64,000 nt of DNA, taken from Azospirillum sp. 412522 (lineage in GTDB: Bacteria > Pseudomonadota > Alphaproteobacteria > Azospirillales > Azospirillaceae). The notes beneath the pieces were generated by a model. It did not search any database, was not told the origin of the DNA, and was given only the letters and a program-made list of their open reading frames with translations. The translations under genes and the position numbers were made by a program. Location of the stretch: the NCBI RefSeq assembly GCF_019805165.1, contig NZ_RWIJ01000036.1:1-64000 (forward strand), read 5' to 3'. This document shows positions 44,094 through 52,009 of this stretch, piece after piece. Every line of letters starts with the position of its first letter. Positions within the stretch are counted from its first letter, which is position 1.

Positions 44094-44338
44094 GCCGGCT
44101 CCTGTTCGCTGAGGGTCATCATCCGGAGGAAGGCGGCCATGTCGCGGTCTACCAGGGCCGGCGCGCCGCCATGCCGGGCCTCGGCCAGCCGGCGGTGCGC
44201 CGCGATCAGCCTCGTCCGGTTCTCCGGGCTCGGGTCCTGGTCGAAGGCGAGGGCGGCCTCGCACTTCGCCTTGGCCGCCTCCACCCGCTCCGCGTCGCTG
44301 ACCCGCCGGCGGGGGAAGGCGATGATCGTGGCAGTCAT
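44090..44338 (-). CDS. Small hypothetical phage protein
   Basis: 82 residues, helical, starting MTATIIAFPRRRVSDAERVEAAKAKCEAAL. The start overlaps the upstream gene (44335-45045) by 4 bp and its end overlaps the HTH gene. Not recognised. The tight coupling argues that it is translated. Confidence 0.6.
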   Translation of the reverse strand: MTATIIAFPRRRVSDAERVEAAKAKCEAALAFDQDPSPENRTRLIAAHRRLAEARHGGAPALVDRDMAAFLRMMTLSEQEPA

Positions 44339-45045
44339 CGCACCTCCTTCAGCCAGGACGGAACGTCTCGGTGGACCATCCCGGTCAGCCGGGCGAGGCG
44401 GCGGTAGGCCGGCCGTTCCCCGATCCAGTCCCGCACCCATGTCCCGCGGTGGGGCAGCAGCCAGGCCCGGCCGGCGGCGCGCCAATCGTCGTGCATGGTC
44501 AGGGCGTAGAAGGCCGCCGGCTCCAGCCGGTCGAGCTCCGCCTCGCCCATGTTCTCCAGCATCGCCGTGACGATGCTGCTCATGGTGACGCCGACCATCG
44601 GGCGCGGGGCGGAGGCCAATCCCGCGATCTGCCGCTCGATCAGGATCAGGAAATCGCCGGCCCGGTCGAACCAGCATCCGGAGTCGGTCAGCAGCGACAC
44701 CCATTCGTCGGTGATGTCGCGCAGGCTGACGGTCTCGGCTCCGTGGTCGATGGTACGGTCGGAGGGGATGGTGGGATAGACCGGATCGCGCGGGGGCGGG
44801 ATCGGGATGGAGGACGGCTTCCGGCCGCCGAAGTTGGCGACGACGGGAGCCATGTCGCCGCCGGTCTCCATCAGCGCCCGGAGCGCGTCGGCGAAGCCGC
44901 GGCGCTGGACGGGGTCGTGGATGCCGAACAGCGTCGCCGTGCCTTCGGCGTCGATCATCGGTTCGGGCTTGCCGTCGATCTCCATCATCGTGGCGGTGAC
45001 GAGCACGCCGTAGGGGGTGGCCCATTGCCGGGTCGGTTCGGTCAT
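44335..45045 (-). CDS. Hypothetical phage protein
   Basis: 236 residues, mixed alpha/beta, no membrane segment or signal peptide. No recognised motif; W- and P-rich C-terminal half. ATG 45045 overlaps the preceding stop (ATGA-type), so I prefer it over the longer open frame to 45543. Part of the coupled leftward operon. Confidence 0.62.
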   Translation of the reverse strand: MTEPTRQWATPYGVLVTATMMEIDGKPEPMIDAEGTATLFGIHDPVQRRGFADALRALMETGGDMAPVVANFGGRKPSSIPIPPPRDPVYPTIPSDRTIDHGAETVSLRDITDEWVSLLTDSGCWFDRAGDFLILIERQIAGLASAPRPMVGVTMSSIVTAMLENMGEAELDRLEPAAFYALTMHDDWRAAGRAWLLPHRGTWVRDWIGERPAYRRLARLTGMVHRDVPSWLKEVR

Positions 45046-46151
45046 GGCGCCACCCCGGCCTGCCGACGGCCGATCAGGCGATCCAGCTCCTCCCGCAGGA
45101 TGATTTGGGTCCCCGCCTCGAAGCGGTCCTTCAGCGTCGCGATGTCGAAGCGGCGGAGTTCCTCCAGTTCGTGCGTCTGAAGGTTGACCGCGTGCTTGTC
45201 GACGATGCTGTGGATGGTGCTCATCATGTCCGCGTTGATGAGGATGCTGGAGGTCGCCTCGCGTGCCTCCTCCGAGAAGGAGGGCAGCAGCGGTATCAGC
45301 CGCTCGGCCGTCGGGGGCCCATGCTTCGCGCGGTCGGCGGCGGCCTGCTTCGCCTTCTTCTCCGCTTCGGTCTGCTTTTCCCGCTCCCTGGCCTCTTCCC
45401 GCCGGGTGCTGCTGGCGGTGTCCAGACGCTCGACCGCCGCTGCCGACAGCCGGCCCAACTCCCCGAGTTCGCGACGCTCCTCCCCGGTCAGGATCCGGCC
45501 GGGAACATAATCGGGGGCGACCATCTCGAAGCCTCCATGCCATGCGGCATAGAGGCCGTACGCCTCGAAGGATTCGATGAGGTCGGGGAGCGAGGCCGAG
45601 CCCGTCTCCTTGGCGGCGCGGTAGCCGGCGGCCAGGGCGAATATCTCGGCACCTTCCTCCGGGGTGAAGAGGCGCAGCAGATCGGATGGAGCCTGTTCGA
45701 TGATGGCGGCCGGCTTGGCGGTCAGGGTGTCCCGCAATTCCGCATCGCTGCCGGGATGCTCCAGCACCGCCGGTTCTGGGATCGCCACCGTCTGCCCCAG
45801 CGCGATCAGGTCCGGCAGAAGGCCATGGTCGAAGCCCTGAAGGGCATCCTCGTCGCTTTCCAGCAGGCAGCGCATCTTCAGCATGCGGTCGGCGTCCGTC
45901 ACCGCCGTGAAGCCGATCACCCGGTCGCGCAGCACCCCTTCCAACTGGTCGGCCGCGCTGGCGAAACTGGACGTGGCGTCCTCCTCGTCCCCACAGGGAA
46001 GATCGGCAGCGATTTTCCAGAACAGCGCCGACACCGTGTGTGCCCGGCGCCAGTCCAGATAGGCCGCGCGCAGGGCCGGGGAAATCGTCGACCCGACGAA
46101 GGAAGCGGGCGCGTCTTCGGCGACGGGCTTGGAAATCGGCAGCAGGCTCAT
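45042..46151 (-). CDS. Hypothetical phage protein with coiled coil
   Basis: 369 residues. Acidic and helical throughout, with a clear charged coiled coil around residues 250-285 (REEAREREKQTEAEKKAKQ). No catalytic motif recognised. It overlaps both neighbours by 4 bp. A structural or recombination accessory role is possible but unsupported. Confidence 0.65.
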   Translation of the reverse strand: MSLLPISKPVAEDAPASFVGSTISPALRAAYLDWRRAHTVSALFWKIAADLPCGDEEDATSSFASAADQLEGVLRDRVIGFTAVTDADRMLKMRCLLESDEDALQGFDHGLLPDLIALGQTVAIPEPAVLEHPGSDAELRDTLTAKPAAIIEQAPSDLLRLFTPEEGAEIFALAAGYRAAKETGSASLPDLIESFEAYGLYAAWHGGFEMVAPDYVPGRILTGEERRELGELGRLSAAAVERLDTASSTRREEAREREKQTEAEKKAKQAAADRAKHGPPTAERLIPLLPSFSEEAREATSSILINADMMSTIHSIVDKHAVNLQTHELEELRRFDIATLKDRFEAGTQIILREELDRLIGRRQAGVAP

Positions 46152-46342
46152 GCGTTGGTCCTCCGGGTGAGAATGGCGGCCACGGCGTCGGCGTCGATGC
46201 GGCGACCGAAGGGGCCGTTGATGTGCTGGAGCATGGGAACGGTGGCGTCGCCGTTCTGCCGGTGGTGGGCCGGATTGATCGGCGTGGCGAGCAGGGCGTC
46301 GGCGGCTTCGGCCTGGACCGGAATGGGCGAGATGTAGCTCAT
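46148..46342 (-). CDS. Very small hypothetical phage protein
   Basis: 64 residues, coupled to both neighbours by ATGA overlaps. Ala-rich, with a possible short helix ending AVAAILTRR. Not recognised. Confidence 0.5.
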   Translation of the reverse strand: MSYISPIPVQAEAADALLATPINPAHHRQNGDATVPMLQHINGPFGRRIDADAVAAILTRRTNA

Positions 46343-46890
46343 GCGATCCCCTCCTCCCGCCTGCGGCCGGCCGCGTGGCTGACCGACACCGAGCCGGCCG
46401 GGTTGCCGTCCAGATCGATGCGGACGGCGCCGGGGATCAGGGCGGCGTCGTACTTGGTGCCCAGGCAGTAGTCGCGCACCGCCCGCTCGATCCGCTTGTG
46501 GGACAGTGGCTGGCCGTCCTCGCCGGTGATGCCGCGGGCGATGAGGTCGGCGGTGATGCCGACCTTCAGCGGGCGTTTGGGCGCCCTGGACTTCGGCTGG
46601 TTGAAGCAGGCCGGGAAGGCGGCGGCCAGGGCGCGGCGGTCGGCGCGAAGACCGGTGCGGTTGCCGGGCGCCGCCGGCGGGGACCGGTCGGCCGGGACCG
46701 GGGACGGGTTCCGAGGGCTGATCAGCCGCTCAAGGATCGGAAGAACCTTGTGCTTCTGGTCGATGGAAAGGCGCGACCACGCGGCGGTCAGCCGGTCTTC
46801 AGCCGTGGCGGCAGCGCCGGGTCGGATCGGACTCCCGGTGGACGTCGTGGGGGCATCGTCCGCCTGGGGCGGAACGGTCAACATCTTCAT
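46339..46890 (-). CDS. ProQ/FinO-domain RNA-binding protein
   Basis: 183 residues. The C-terminal half (about 85-175) is a ProQ/FinO domain: FPACFNQ, then RPLKVGITADL, LSHKRIERAVRDYCLGTKY and the family-typical PGAVRIDLDGNPAG. ProQ/FinO proteins bind small-RNA hairpins and 3' ends and act as RNA chaperones. The N-terminal half is Pro-rich and disordered. It is encoded inside the leftward phage operon, so it may control phage or host RNAs. FinO-type proteins on plasmids control copy or transfer; a phage role is less familiar. Confidence 0.82.
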   Translation of the reverse strand: MKMLTVPPQADDAPTTSTGSPIRPGAAATAEDRLTAAWSRLSIDQKHKVLPILERLISPRNPSPVPADRSPPAAPGNRTGLRADRRALAAAFPACFNQPKSRAPKRPLKVGITADLIARGITGEDGQPLSHKRIERAVRDYCLGTKYDAALIPGAVRIDLDGNPAGSVSVSHAAGRRREEGIA

Positions 46891-46929
46891 GGAAATCGGC
46901 CTCCTGGGATGAGGGCGGCAGGGCCGGCG

Positions 46930-47469
46930 CTATGCGGCCGATGCCGTTTCGACGGTGGGGGCGACGCTGGTCGGCAGCGGGTCGGCGTAACCGGTCTCGA
47001 TCAGGGTCTGGCGGATGCTGTCCACCGTCTCCAGCAGGGCGTCCTTCAGGGCGCGCGGGGCGCGGAAGTTGGTCCGGTCCTGGAGCAGGCCGCTGAACTT
47101 GACGGCAACCGCGGTGAGCAGGTCGGCCAGCCGGGCGGTTCCCGGCGCGGACGCCGGAAGCGACGCCCGGTCGCCGTTACCGGGCAAAGGGCAGGAGGCG
47201 ATCCCGGCTTCGGCAAGGGCGGTTTCCAACTCCGACAGGTCCGGCGCCGCGGTGCCGCTGCGCAGCGTGGCGGCGACCGACACCAGCGCCTTCAGCACCA
47301 GCGGCAGGGCCGACACCATGCCGGCGAGTTCGCTGCGGCGCGGGCCGGAGATCTCGGCGGTGCCGTAGCCGTCGAACGCGATGGAGCAGCGGTCGCTCTT
47401 GTGGATGGTGATCGGGCGGGGCGGGATGCTGCCCGGCGGCAGGCTGGGGGAGGAAGCATTGGCGATCAT
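46930..47469 (-). CDS. Hypothetical phage protein
   Basis: 179 residues. A Pro-rich N terminus, then two long helical stretches (LPLVLKALVSVAATL, ALKDALLETVDSIRQTLIET). No signal or membrane segment is certain. Not recognised. Same operon direction as its neighbours; 39 bp before the ProQ gene. Confidence 0.55.
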   Translation of the reverse strand: MIANASSPSLPPGSIPPRPITIHKSDRCSIAFDGYGTAEISGPRRSELAGMVSALPLVLKALVSVAATLRSGTAAPDLSELETALAEAGIASCPLPGNGDRASLPASAPGTARLADLLTAVAVKFSGLLQDRTNFRAPRALKDALLETVDSIRQTLIETGYADPLPTSVAPTVETASAA

Positions 47470-47569
47470 GGTCCGATCCTTTCGGGCAAGGGGAGGGCGT
47501 CACCGCGAAACGGGTCGCGGCGGAACGGTGTCGGTCGTCGTGGAAAGCGGTGGAGCGCCGGACGGGCGA

Positions 47570-48139
47570 TCAGTGCGCCGTCTTGCCGTCCGGTGCGAAC
47601 AGGGCGTCGTAATCCACGCCCAGCTTGGCAGCGATCTCCCGCACCACCTTGTCGTCCCAGTACTTCGCGAGGTCGCGGACGATGCAGCGCGGAATGTTGT
47701 CGGCCGGGGTGAAGCCGAGGGAATAGGCGCCGGGGAGGTTCATCGCCCTGACCAGCCGGCCCGCCTCGGCCATCGTGCGGGCGTCTACCAGAACGCCTTG
47801 AATGGGCCGGCCGAGCATGTCGTTGGCGCTGACATGCCATTGCCGGAACGGAAGGCCGGCCAGTTCCGCTTCCGTGGGGACCGTGTCGGGCGGCATCGGG
47901 TTGACGGGGTCGTCCTCCTGCATCTGGGCGCATGCCTCGTCGAACACGGCGTTCCAGATGCGGACGAACTCAGGGTCGTCGAGAGGCTTGCCCAGTTTCT
48001 GCGACAGGCGCAGTTCGGCGATCTCCGTGTATTCTTCGGCCAGCCAGCAACCGGGATCGAGCCGGTCGAGCTTGGTGGCAAGCATCTGGGCGAAGAGGCG
48101 GAGTTCCGGCGAGAGGGTGATGGTGTCGGTGGTCGCCAT
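47570..48139 (-). CDS. Hypothetical phage protein
   Basis: 189 residues, acidic, alpha-helical, rich in D/E, ending in a short segment EIAAKLGVDYDALF that resembles an HTH-like helix pair but is not diagnostic. It begins 3 bp after the antirepressor-like gene ends. Confidence 0.55.
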   Translation of the reverse strand: MATTDTITLSPELRLFAQMLATKLDRLDPGCWLAEEYTEIAELRLSQKLGKPLDDPEFVRIWNAVFDEACAQMQEDDPVNPMPPDTVPTEAELAGLPFRQWHVSANDMLGRPIQGVLVDARTMAEAGRLVRAMNLPGAYSLGFTPADNIPRCIVRDLAKYWDDKVVREIAAKLGVDYDALFAPDGKTAH

Positions 48140-48142
48140 CTC

Positions 48143-48757
48143 TCAAACCCTCCGTTCCGCGCTGTCGGGCAGGTTCATTTCCTGCTGGACCTGGGCGGTG
48201 GAGAGGTCGATGCGCAGGCCGACCTTGCCGTAGACTTCCTGGATGTTCGACAGCATGGCGCGGGAGCCGCCGACCTTGCCGACCCGGTCGAGCGCCTTGG
48301 TGGCGGCGTTCAGTTCATGCACCCGCACGCGGCGCTCTGCGAGGCTTGGGGCGGGAGCCGGTGGGATGATCAGCCCCTTCTCGAAGGCGTCCAGGCGCTT
48401 GATGACACCGATCACCAGTTCGGTGGCCTTCGGAGTCTCTGACTTCGCCGCGATGAAGATCGCTTGGTTGCGGTTCAGCAGGTATTCGGTCACGGGGTTG
48501 CCGCGCACCACCCGCGCCACCGTGGCGCACGTCCCGAACTGCTGTAGCGGTTCGAGGTGGCGTTCGATCAGCTTGCGAATGTCGCGTGGCCGGTCGAATT
48601 CCAGATCGCGGCCGAGGGTGATATCCCGAATGCGGGCCTCGCCGTCGATGGCGACGATCTCGTCCGTGGTGCCGGCTTCGTCGTCGAAGGAAAGCAGCGT
48701 GACGTTGCCGGTGTCGGAGCCGTTCAGGGCCGGCTCATGCCCATCTTGGAAACCCAT
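48143..48757 (-). CDS. Rha-type phage regulatory protein / antirepressor paralogue
   Basis: 204 residues from ATG 48757, preceded by GGGAG; the open frame reaches 48880 but crosses the promoter. It shares with the gene at 49385-50215 an N-terminal domain: GEARIRDITL, IRKLIERH, the NRNQAIFIAAKSETPKATE box and RLDAFEKG, typical of phage Rha/antirepressor proteins. The C-terminal half differs. It heads the leftward operon that ends in int. Confidence 0.7.
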   Translation of the reverse strand: MGFQDGHEPALNGSDTGNVTLLSFDDEAGTTDEIVAIDGEARIRDITLGRDLEFDRPRDIRKLIERHLEPLQQFGTCATVARVVRGNPVTEYLLNRNQAIFIAAKSETPKATELVIGVIKRLDAFEKGLIIPPAPAPSLAERRVRVHELNAATKALDRVGKVGGSRAMLSNIQEVYGKVGLRIDLSTAQVQQEMNLPDSAERRV

Positions 48758-48826
48758 GTCCACACTCCCGATGATGGGGCGGCGACTCGAAGGTTGGTGA
48801 GCGCCTGCCGTGTGAGGATGCAAAGG

Positions 48827-48900
48827 ATATTGCAGGACGCAGCGTAATGCGTCAAGGCGCAAATCGCGAAGTGAATTCAAAAATTGCGTTTATCGCAATT
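48827..48900 (-). promoter_or_regulatory. Leftward promoter with repressor-like sites
   Basis: Minus-strand -35 TTGACG (48850-48855) and -10 CAATAT (48827-48832) with 17 bp between, driving the operon that starts at 48757. A TGCG-N6-CGCA site (48848-48861) covers the -35 box. A perfect palindrome AATTGCG-TTTAT-CGCAATT lies at 48882-48900. The AATTGCG half-site recurs in the CI/Cro region. Confidence 0.65.
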
Positions 48901-48961
48901 CGGCCTTGGATTGCCTGGAGTCGACGCCGGGCGGGCGTGGGAATGCGCCCGCCCGGTCATG

Positions 48962-49378
48962 TCAGGCTGCGATGCCGGACAGGCGTTCCGCGTCCCGGAT
49001 CAGCTCCCACAGCAGACGGGTCCGGTCGTCGCTGTAGGGCTGGGGGCCGAAACGGTGCTCGGTGCCGTCCAATTCGGCGGACAGGTTCCAGGCAAGCCGG
49101 AGCCGTACCGCCAGACCGGCCGGCGTGCGAGGCACCAGCACCGCGACTTGGTCCTGCACAGCCGCATAGCGGGCACACAGCGCGTCGCGGGCCTCGTCGC
49201 TGTCGGCGTTGTAGAGGGCGGCGACCAGATCGTCCATCTCTCGGCCAAGGGCCAGTAGGGCGGCATCGGGGTGGGGATCGGGAGCGACGGACAGGGGAGG
49301 GAGGAGGGCGGCCGGCACCACGCAAGCCGCCACCGTTCCCGCCAGGATGCCCCGGCGGGTCGAGATACGGTGATGCAT
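48962..49378 (-). CDS. Hypothetical exported phage protein
   Basis: 138 residues. It begins MHHRISTRRGILAGTVAACVVPAALLP, a twin-arginine-like or Sec leader, so it is probably exported. The mature part is helical. Not recognised; possibly a lysogeny-expressed surface factor. It starts 6 bp after the antirepressor gene and is followed by a GC-rich hairpin (about 48927-48955). Confidence 0.55.
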   Translation of the reverse strand: MHHRISTRRGILAGTVAACVVPAALLPPLSVAPDPHPDAALLALGREMDDLVAALYNADSDEARDALCARYAAVQDQVAVLVPRTPAGLAVRLRLAWNLSAELDGTEHRFGPQPYSDDRTRLLWELIRDAERLSGIAA

Positions 49379-49384
49379 GGGCGG

Positions 49385-50215
49385 TTACTCCATCGCGGGA
49401 GCGTGATGGACGCTGGAGCCGCCCAGGCCGTTGGGGCGGAGAAGGGGTAGGGTGGCCGGTGCGCCGCCGGAACCGCCCAGCAGCTTCGCCAGCTTGGTGA
49501 GGCCCTTCGGGGTGACGAAGACCTGATAGACGGCTTTGTCGGACCCGTCCGGCCGCTCGACCGTGTCGGTCTTCATGTACAGGTAGCCGGCGTTGACCTT
49601 GTCCTGATAGGCCATGCGCTGGTTGCCGCGCTTGTAGGTCCAGCCGTTGGTGTCGCACCACTTCATGAACCAGTGCGGGGACACCTGGAGAGCCTTGGCC
49701 GCCAGCGTCATGTTGACGTTGCCGTCTGCGTTGGCGATCCGGTCGAAGGCTTCAACCACCGGCTTGGCCGCTTCGATTTGTGCTTTCTGCTGCTCGATGG
49801 TGTCCGCCTGATCGGCCGCCAACCGCAGCGCCTCGGAAAGGGTCTGCGGGATAGTGAACTGCTGCACCGTCACGCCCCGCTCGTAGGCGTCGAACCGCTC
49901 GATGATCTCGATGGTGATCTCCGTCGCCTCCGCCGTCTCCGACTTGGCCGTGATGAAGATCGCCTGTTTGCGGTTCAGGTAGTGTGCCTTACCGGGGCGG
50001 CCTCCCTTCGGCGAGGTTTCCGCCACGGTGGCGGAAACCCCCAGAGCGACTAGGGCGTCGGCGTGCCGCTCAATCAGGTTACGGATCTTATGAGCGTCCG
50101 AAAAGCCTAACCGTATCGCAAGGTCGAGATCGCGGATGCGCGGCTCGCCATTAACATCTTTCAGCGCCAAACCATTGCTATTGCCCCTGTCGGACGGCAT
50201 ATCTATGCAGCTCAT
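49385..50215 (-). CDS. Phage antirepressor (Rha-like N domain, KilAC C domain)
   Basis: 276 residues. The N-terminal domain (20-130) has GEPRIRDLDL, KIRNLIERH, LNRKQAIFITAKSETAEATE. A linker coil EQQKAQIEAAKPVVEAFDRI leads to a KilAC-type domain (LAAKALQVSPHWFMKWCDTNGWTYK). Such proteins relieve CI repression or redirect phage development. It follows an RHH regulator gene by 18 bp and is probably controlled by it. GAGG eight bases before ATG 50215. Confidence 0.8.
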   Translation of the reverse strand: MSCIDMPSDRGNSNGLALKDVNGEPRIRDLDLAIRLGFSDAHKIRNLIERHADALVALGVSATVAETSPKGGRPGKAHYLNRKQAIFITAKSETAEATEITIEIIERFDAYERGVTVQQFTIPQTLSEALRLAADQADTIEQQKAQIEAAKPVVEAFDRIANADGNVNMTLAAKALQVSPHWFMKWCDTNGWTYKRGNQRMAYQDKVNAGYLYMKTDTVERPDGSDKAVYQVFVTPKGLTKLAKLLGGSGGAPATLPLLRPNGLGGSSVHHAPAME

Positions 50216-50233
50216 GACGTTGACCTCATGAAG

Positions 50234-50476
50234 TTAATCGACCCCTGCCAGGGTCGGTTGAAACAGCAAGCGGCACTCTTGGTCCTGCCAGACCTCGGGT
50301 GCCGTTTGCATTTCTGGAGGAATATGTTGGAAGCCTTCTCTCATCCCGATCTCAACCAATCGTCGCACAGCCTCGCTGCGCGAGGGTATGGCTCGCTGTG
50401 CTCGTCTCCATTCATCCAGCAGTTCAATGAATGAAGGAGTGGTTCTCAGTTCGATTCGCTCAGTCCGTCTCTCCAT
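50234..50476 (-). CDS. Ribbon-helix-helix regulator (leftward copy)
   Basis: 80 residues. The N-terminal 45 residues form an RHH (CopG/Arc-like) DNA-binding fold: strand RTERIELRTT, helix FIELLDEWRRAQ, turn and helix IPSRSEAVRRLVEIGM. The same pattern appears in the divergent gene at 50597, so they are paralogues. ATG 50476 has GGAG eight bases before it. It probably represses the shared promoter region and hence the antirepressor gene that follows. Confidence 0.75.
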   Translation of the reverse strand: MERRTERIELRTTPSFIELLDEWRRAQRAIPSRSEAVRRLVEIGMREGFQHIPPEMQTAPEVWQDQECRLLFQPTLAGVD

Positions 50477-50480
50477 GTCC

Positions 50481-50570
50481 GCGTCTCCGTACATACCGCG
50501 TGTCCGTACATTCGGTTATATCAAGGAATGCGTCAAGCCTTTTGACGGAAGGTCCGCGTGTACGTACACT
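50481..50570. promoter_or_regulatory. Repeat operators and divergent promoters for the RHH pair
   Basis: Two direct repeats, GCGTCTCCGTACAT (50481-50494) and GCGTGTCCGTACAT (50498-50511), 17 bp apart, plus a related GCGTGTACGTACAC (50556-50569) containing the palindrome GTGTACGTACAC. A rightward promoter TTGACG (50542-50547)-N17-TACACT (50565-50570) is overlapped by that palindrome at its -10 box. A leftward TTGACG lies at 50531-50536. Confidence 0.7.
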
Positions 50571-50596
50571 CCGGCCGATTTGCTGAGGAACATGCT

Positions 50597-51001
50597 ATGA
50601 CGATAAAGACTGAGCGGTTTGAAATGCGAACGTCTGTTGAGTTCGCTCGCGTCATTGATCAATGGCGTCGGAGGCAGGATTCCATACCAAGCAGATCTGA
50701 CGCAGTACGCTCTCTCGTCGCTCAAGGTTTGATGTATGAAACCTTAGATAAGGCAATCGTTAATATACTAAGCATCGTCGGTAGTGCTGTGGAGCGCGGT
50801 GATATACCTGATCACATTGGCGCATCTATAGTAGAGGCAGCAGAACCTTACCTTAATGATCTTAAAGAATATACTGAAGCACGGAAAAAAGAAGTAGAAG
50901 ATATGCGCAAGGCCATCGCTGCACTTCTAAAGTTCAAAGAGGAGAGGCCGGAAGAATTTGAAAAATCTCCCTTTGCAGCCAAGAAGCCTCGCAAGGACTG
51001 A
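50597..51001 (+). CDS. Ribbon-helix-helix regulator (rightward copy) with coiled-coil tail
   Basis: 134 residues. The RHH domain TERFEMRTS, FARVIDQWRRRQDSIPSRSDAVRSLVAQGL is homologous to the leftward copy. A 60-residue acidic and basic helix follows (YTEARKKEVEDMRKAIAALLKFKEERPEEFEK), absent from the other. Its base composition is clearly more AT rich than the flanking phage genes, suggesting separate acquisition. GAGGA stands before ATG 50597. It is the only rightward gene in this part of the lysogeny region. Confidence 0.75.
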   Translation: MTIKTERFEMRTSVEFARVIDQWRRRQDSIPSRSDAVRSLVAQGLMYETLDKAIVNILSIVGSAVERGDIPDHIGASIVEAAEPYLNDLKEYTEARKKEVEDMRKAIAALLKFKEERPEEFEKSPFAAKKPRKD

Positions 51002-51132
51002 CGCCTAGAAGAACTGCCCAAGGCATCCCCTTGCACGCCCGGATCATGCCACCGATCCAGCATGAGCAGAAGCGTGGTGATGGCCGGGAAAAGCGGCCCT
51101 CGTATCTATTGACGACTGTGTCGCAGCCGATC

Positions 51133-51657
51133 TCAGGCGGCTACCGGAAGAAACAGACGCCGGAAAAGGCGCGCGGCTCGTCGCCACCGCCCCTCCGCCT
51201 GCGTGGATTCCAATTCTCGACGCAAGGTCTCGATGGGGATGTTGTAGCCATAAGGTAGATAAGGACCAGATGGCTCGTGTTCGTCTCTTTCCAGGGCGAG
51301 CTTATCCTCCTGTACCTCTTTGCCTTCTGCTCTCAGCGCTTCTAAGCGCTCTTCCGCCTGCCTTCTGGCGATGACTGCCATCTCACGATCAGTAATGAGC
51401 GTGGCAATATACCGATCCTGCCGTTCCCAGGCTTCCACGAATACAGCTCGCAGGAAAGCCTCGCCCCAGAGATCCACCATCTCTTCGATTTGTTTGGAAG
51501 TAGGAGCGTATCCAGACAAGATGCTCTTCGCCCGCGACCTTCCACACCGGAGATCTCGCATCACTCCCTTGATGACCTGTCCCTCTGGATATCGCGTACG
51601 CAGAAACGCCGCACAGCGGGGGCCGAGGCCGTAAGGGACGGACGAGCGATCACTCAC
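51133..51657 (-). CDS. Hypothetical phage cargo protein
   Basis: 174 residues from the GTG at 51655-51657; a further in-frame GTG lies at 51693. No ribosome binding site is strong. Predicted helical with a charged coil (ARRQAEERLEALRAEGKEVQEDKLALERDE) and a basic C terminus WRRAARLFRRLFLPV. Not recognised. Confidence 0.5.
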   Translation of the reverse strand: MSDRSSVPYGLGPRCAAFLRTRYPEGQVIKGVMRDLRCGRSRAKSILSGYAPTSKQIEEMVDLWGEAFLRAVFVEAWERQDRYIATLITDREMAVIARRQAEERLEALRAEGKEVQEDKLALERDEHEPSGPYLPYGYNIPIETLRRELESTQAEGRWRRAARLFRRLFLPVAA

Positions 51658-52009
51658 GAAGCAGCAAACCCCAGATACGAAAAAGCCCGGCACAGCTCTC
51701 GCCGTCCGGACCCAAATGTCATCACCATCACAACCCTATCTGGGGGTACCCCCGACTGTCAAGTCTCCGCTTTGGGAATTTGTCAGGACCACTTCCTGGG
51801 GTGAATGGGCCAAGGCGGAAAATGCTCAGCGGACCCGGGAGACTCAGCAGCGCCTCAAGAGTGAAACCGCTGCTCGTGGGGGACGGCGTTGATCCGGCCA
51901 TGAGAAAGAGCCGCTCCGTTGGAGTGGCCCTTTACGCATCAGGAACAAGAAAGCCCGCCGGCCGGGTGGCGGGCGGGCAAGGCTACTAGCAGATTTATGT
52001 CAGGTTCGT
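51658..52009. other. Gap with a leftward terminator
   Basis: 352 bp without a supported gene. The leftward terminator of the SDH_sah gene lies at about 51945-51977: on the minus strand GCCCGCC-n8-GGCGGGC then TTTCTTG. The rest shows no conserved site that I can name. Confidence 0.5.

Noticed and set aside
44335..45543. 402-residue version of the phage gene at 44335-45045
   Set aside because: The upstream part overlaps the coiled-coil gene antiphase and has shadow-like composition; ATG 45045 is coupled to the previous stop.
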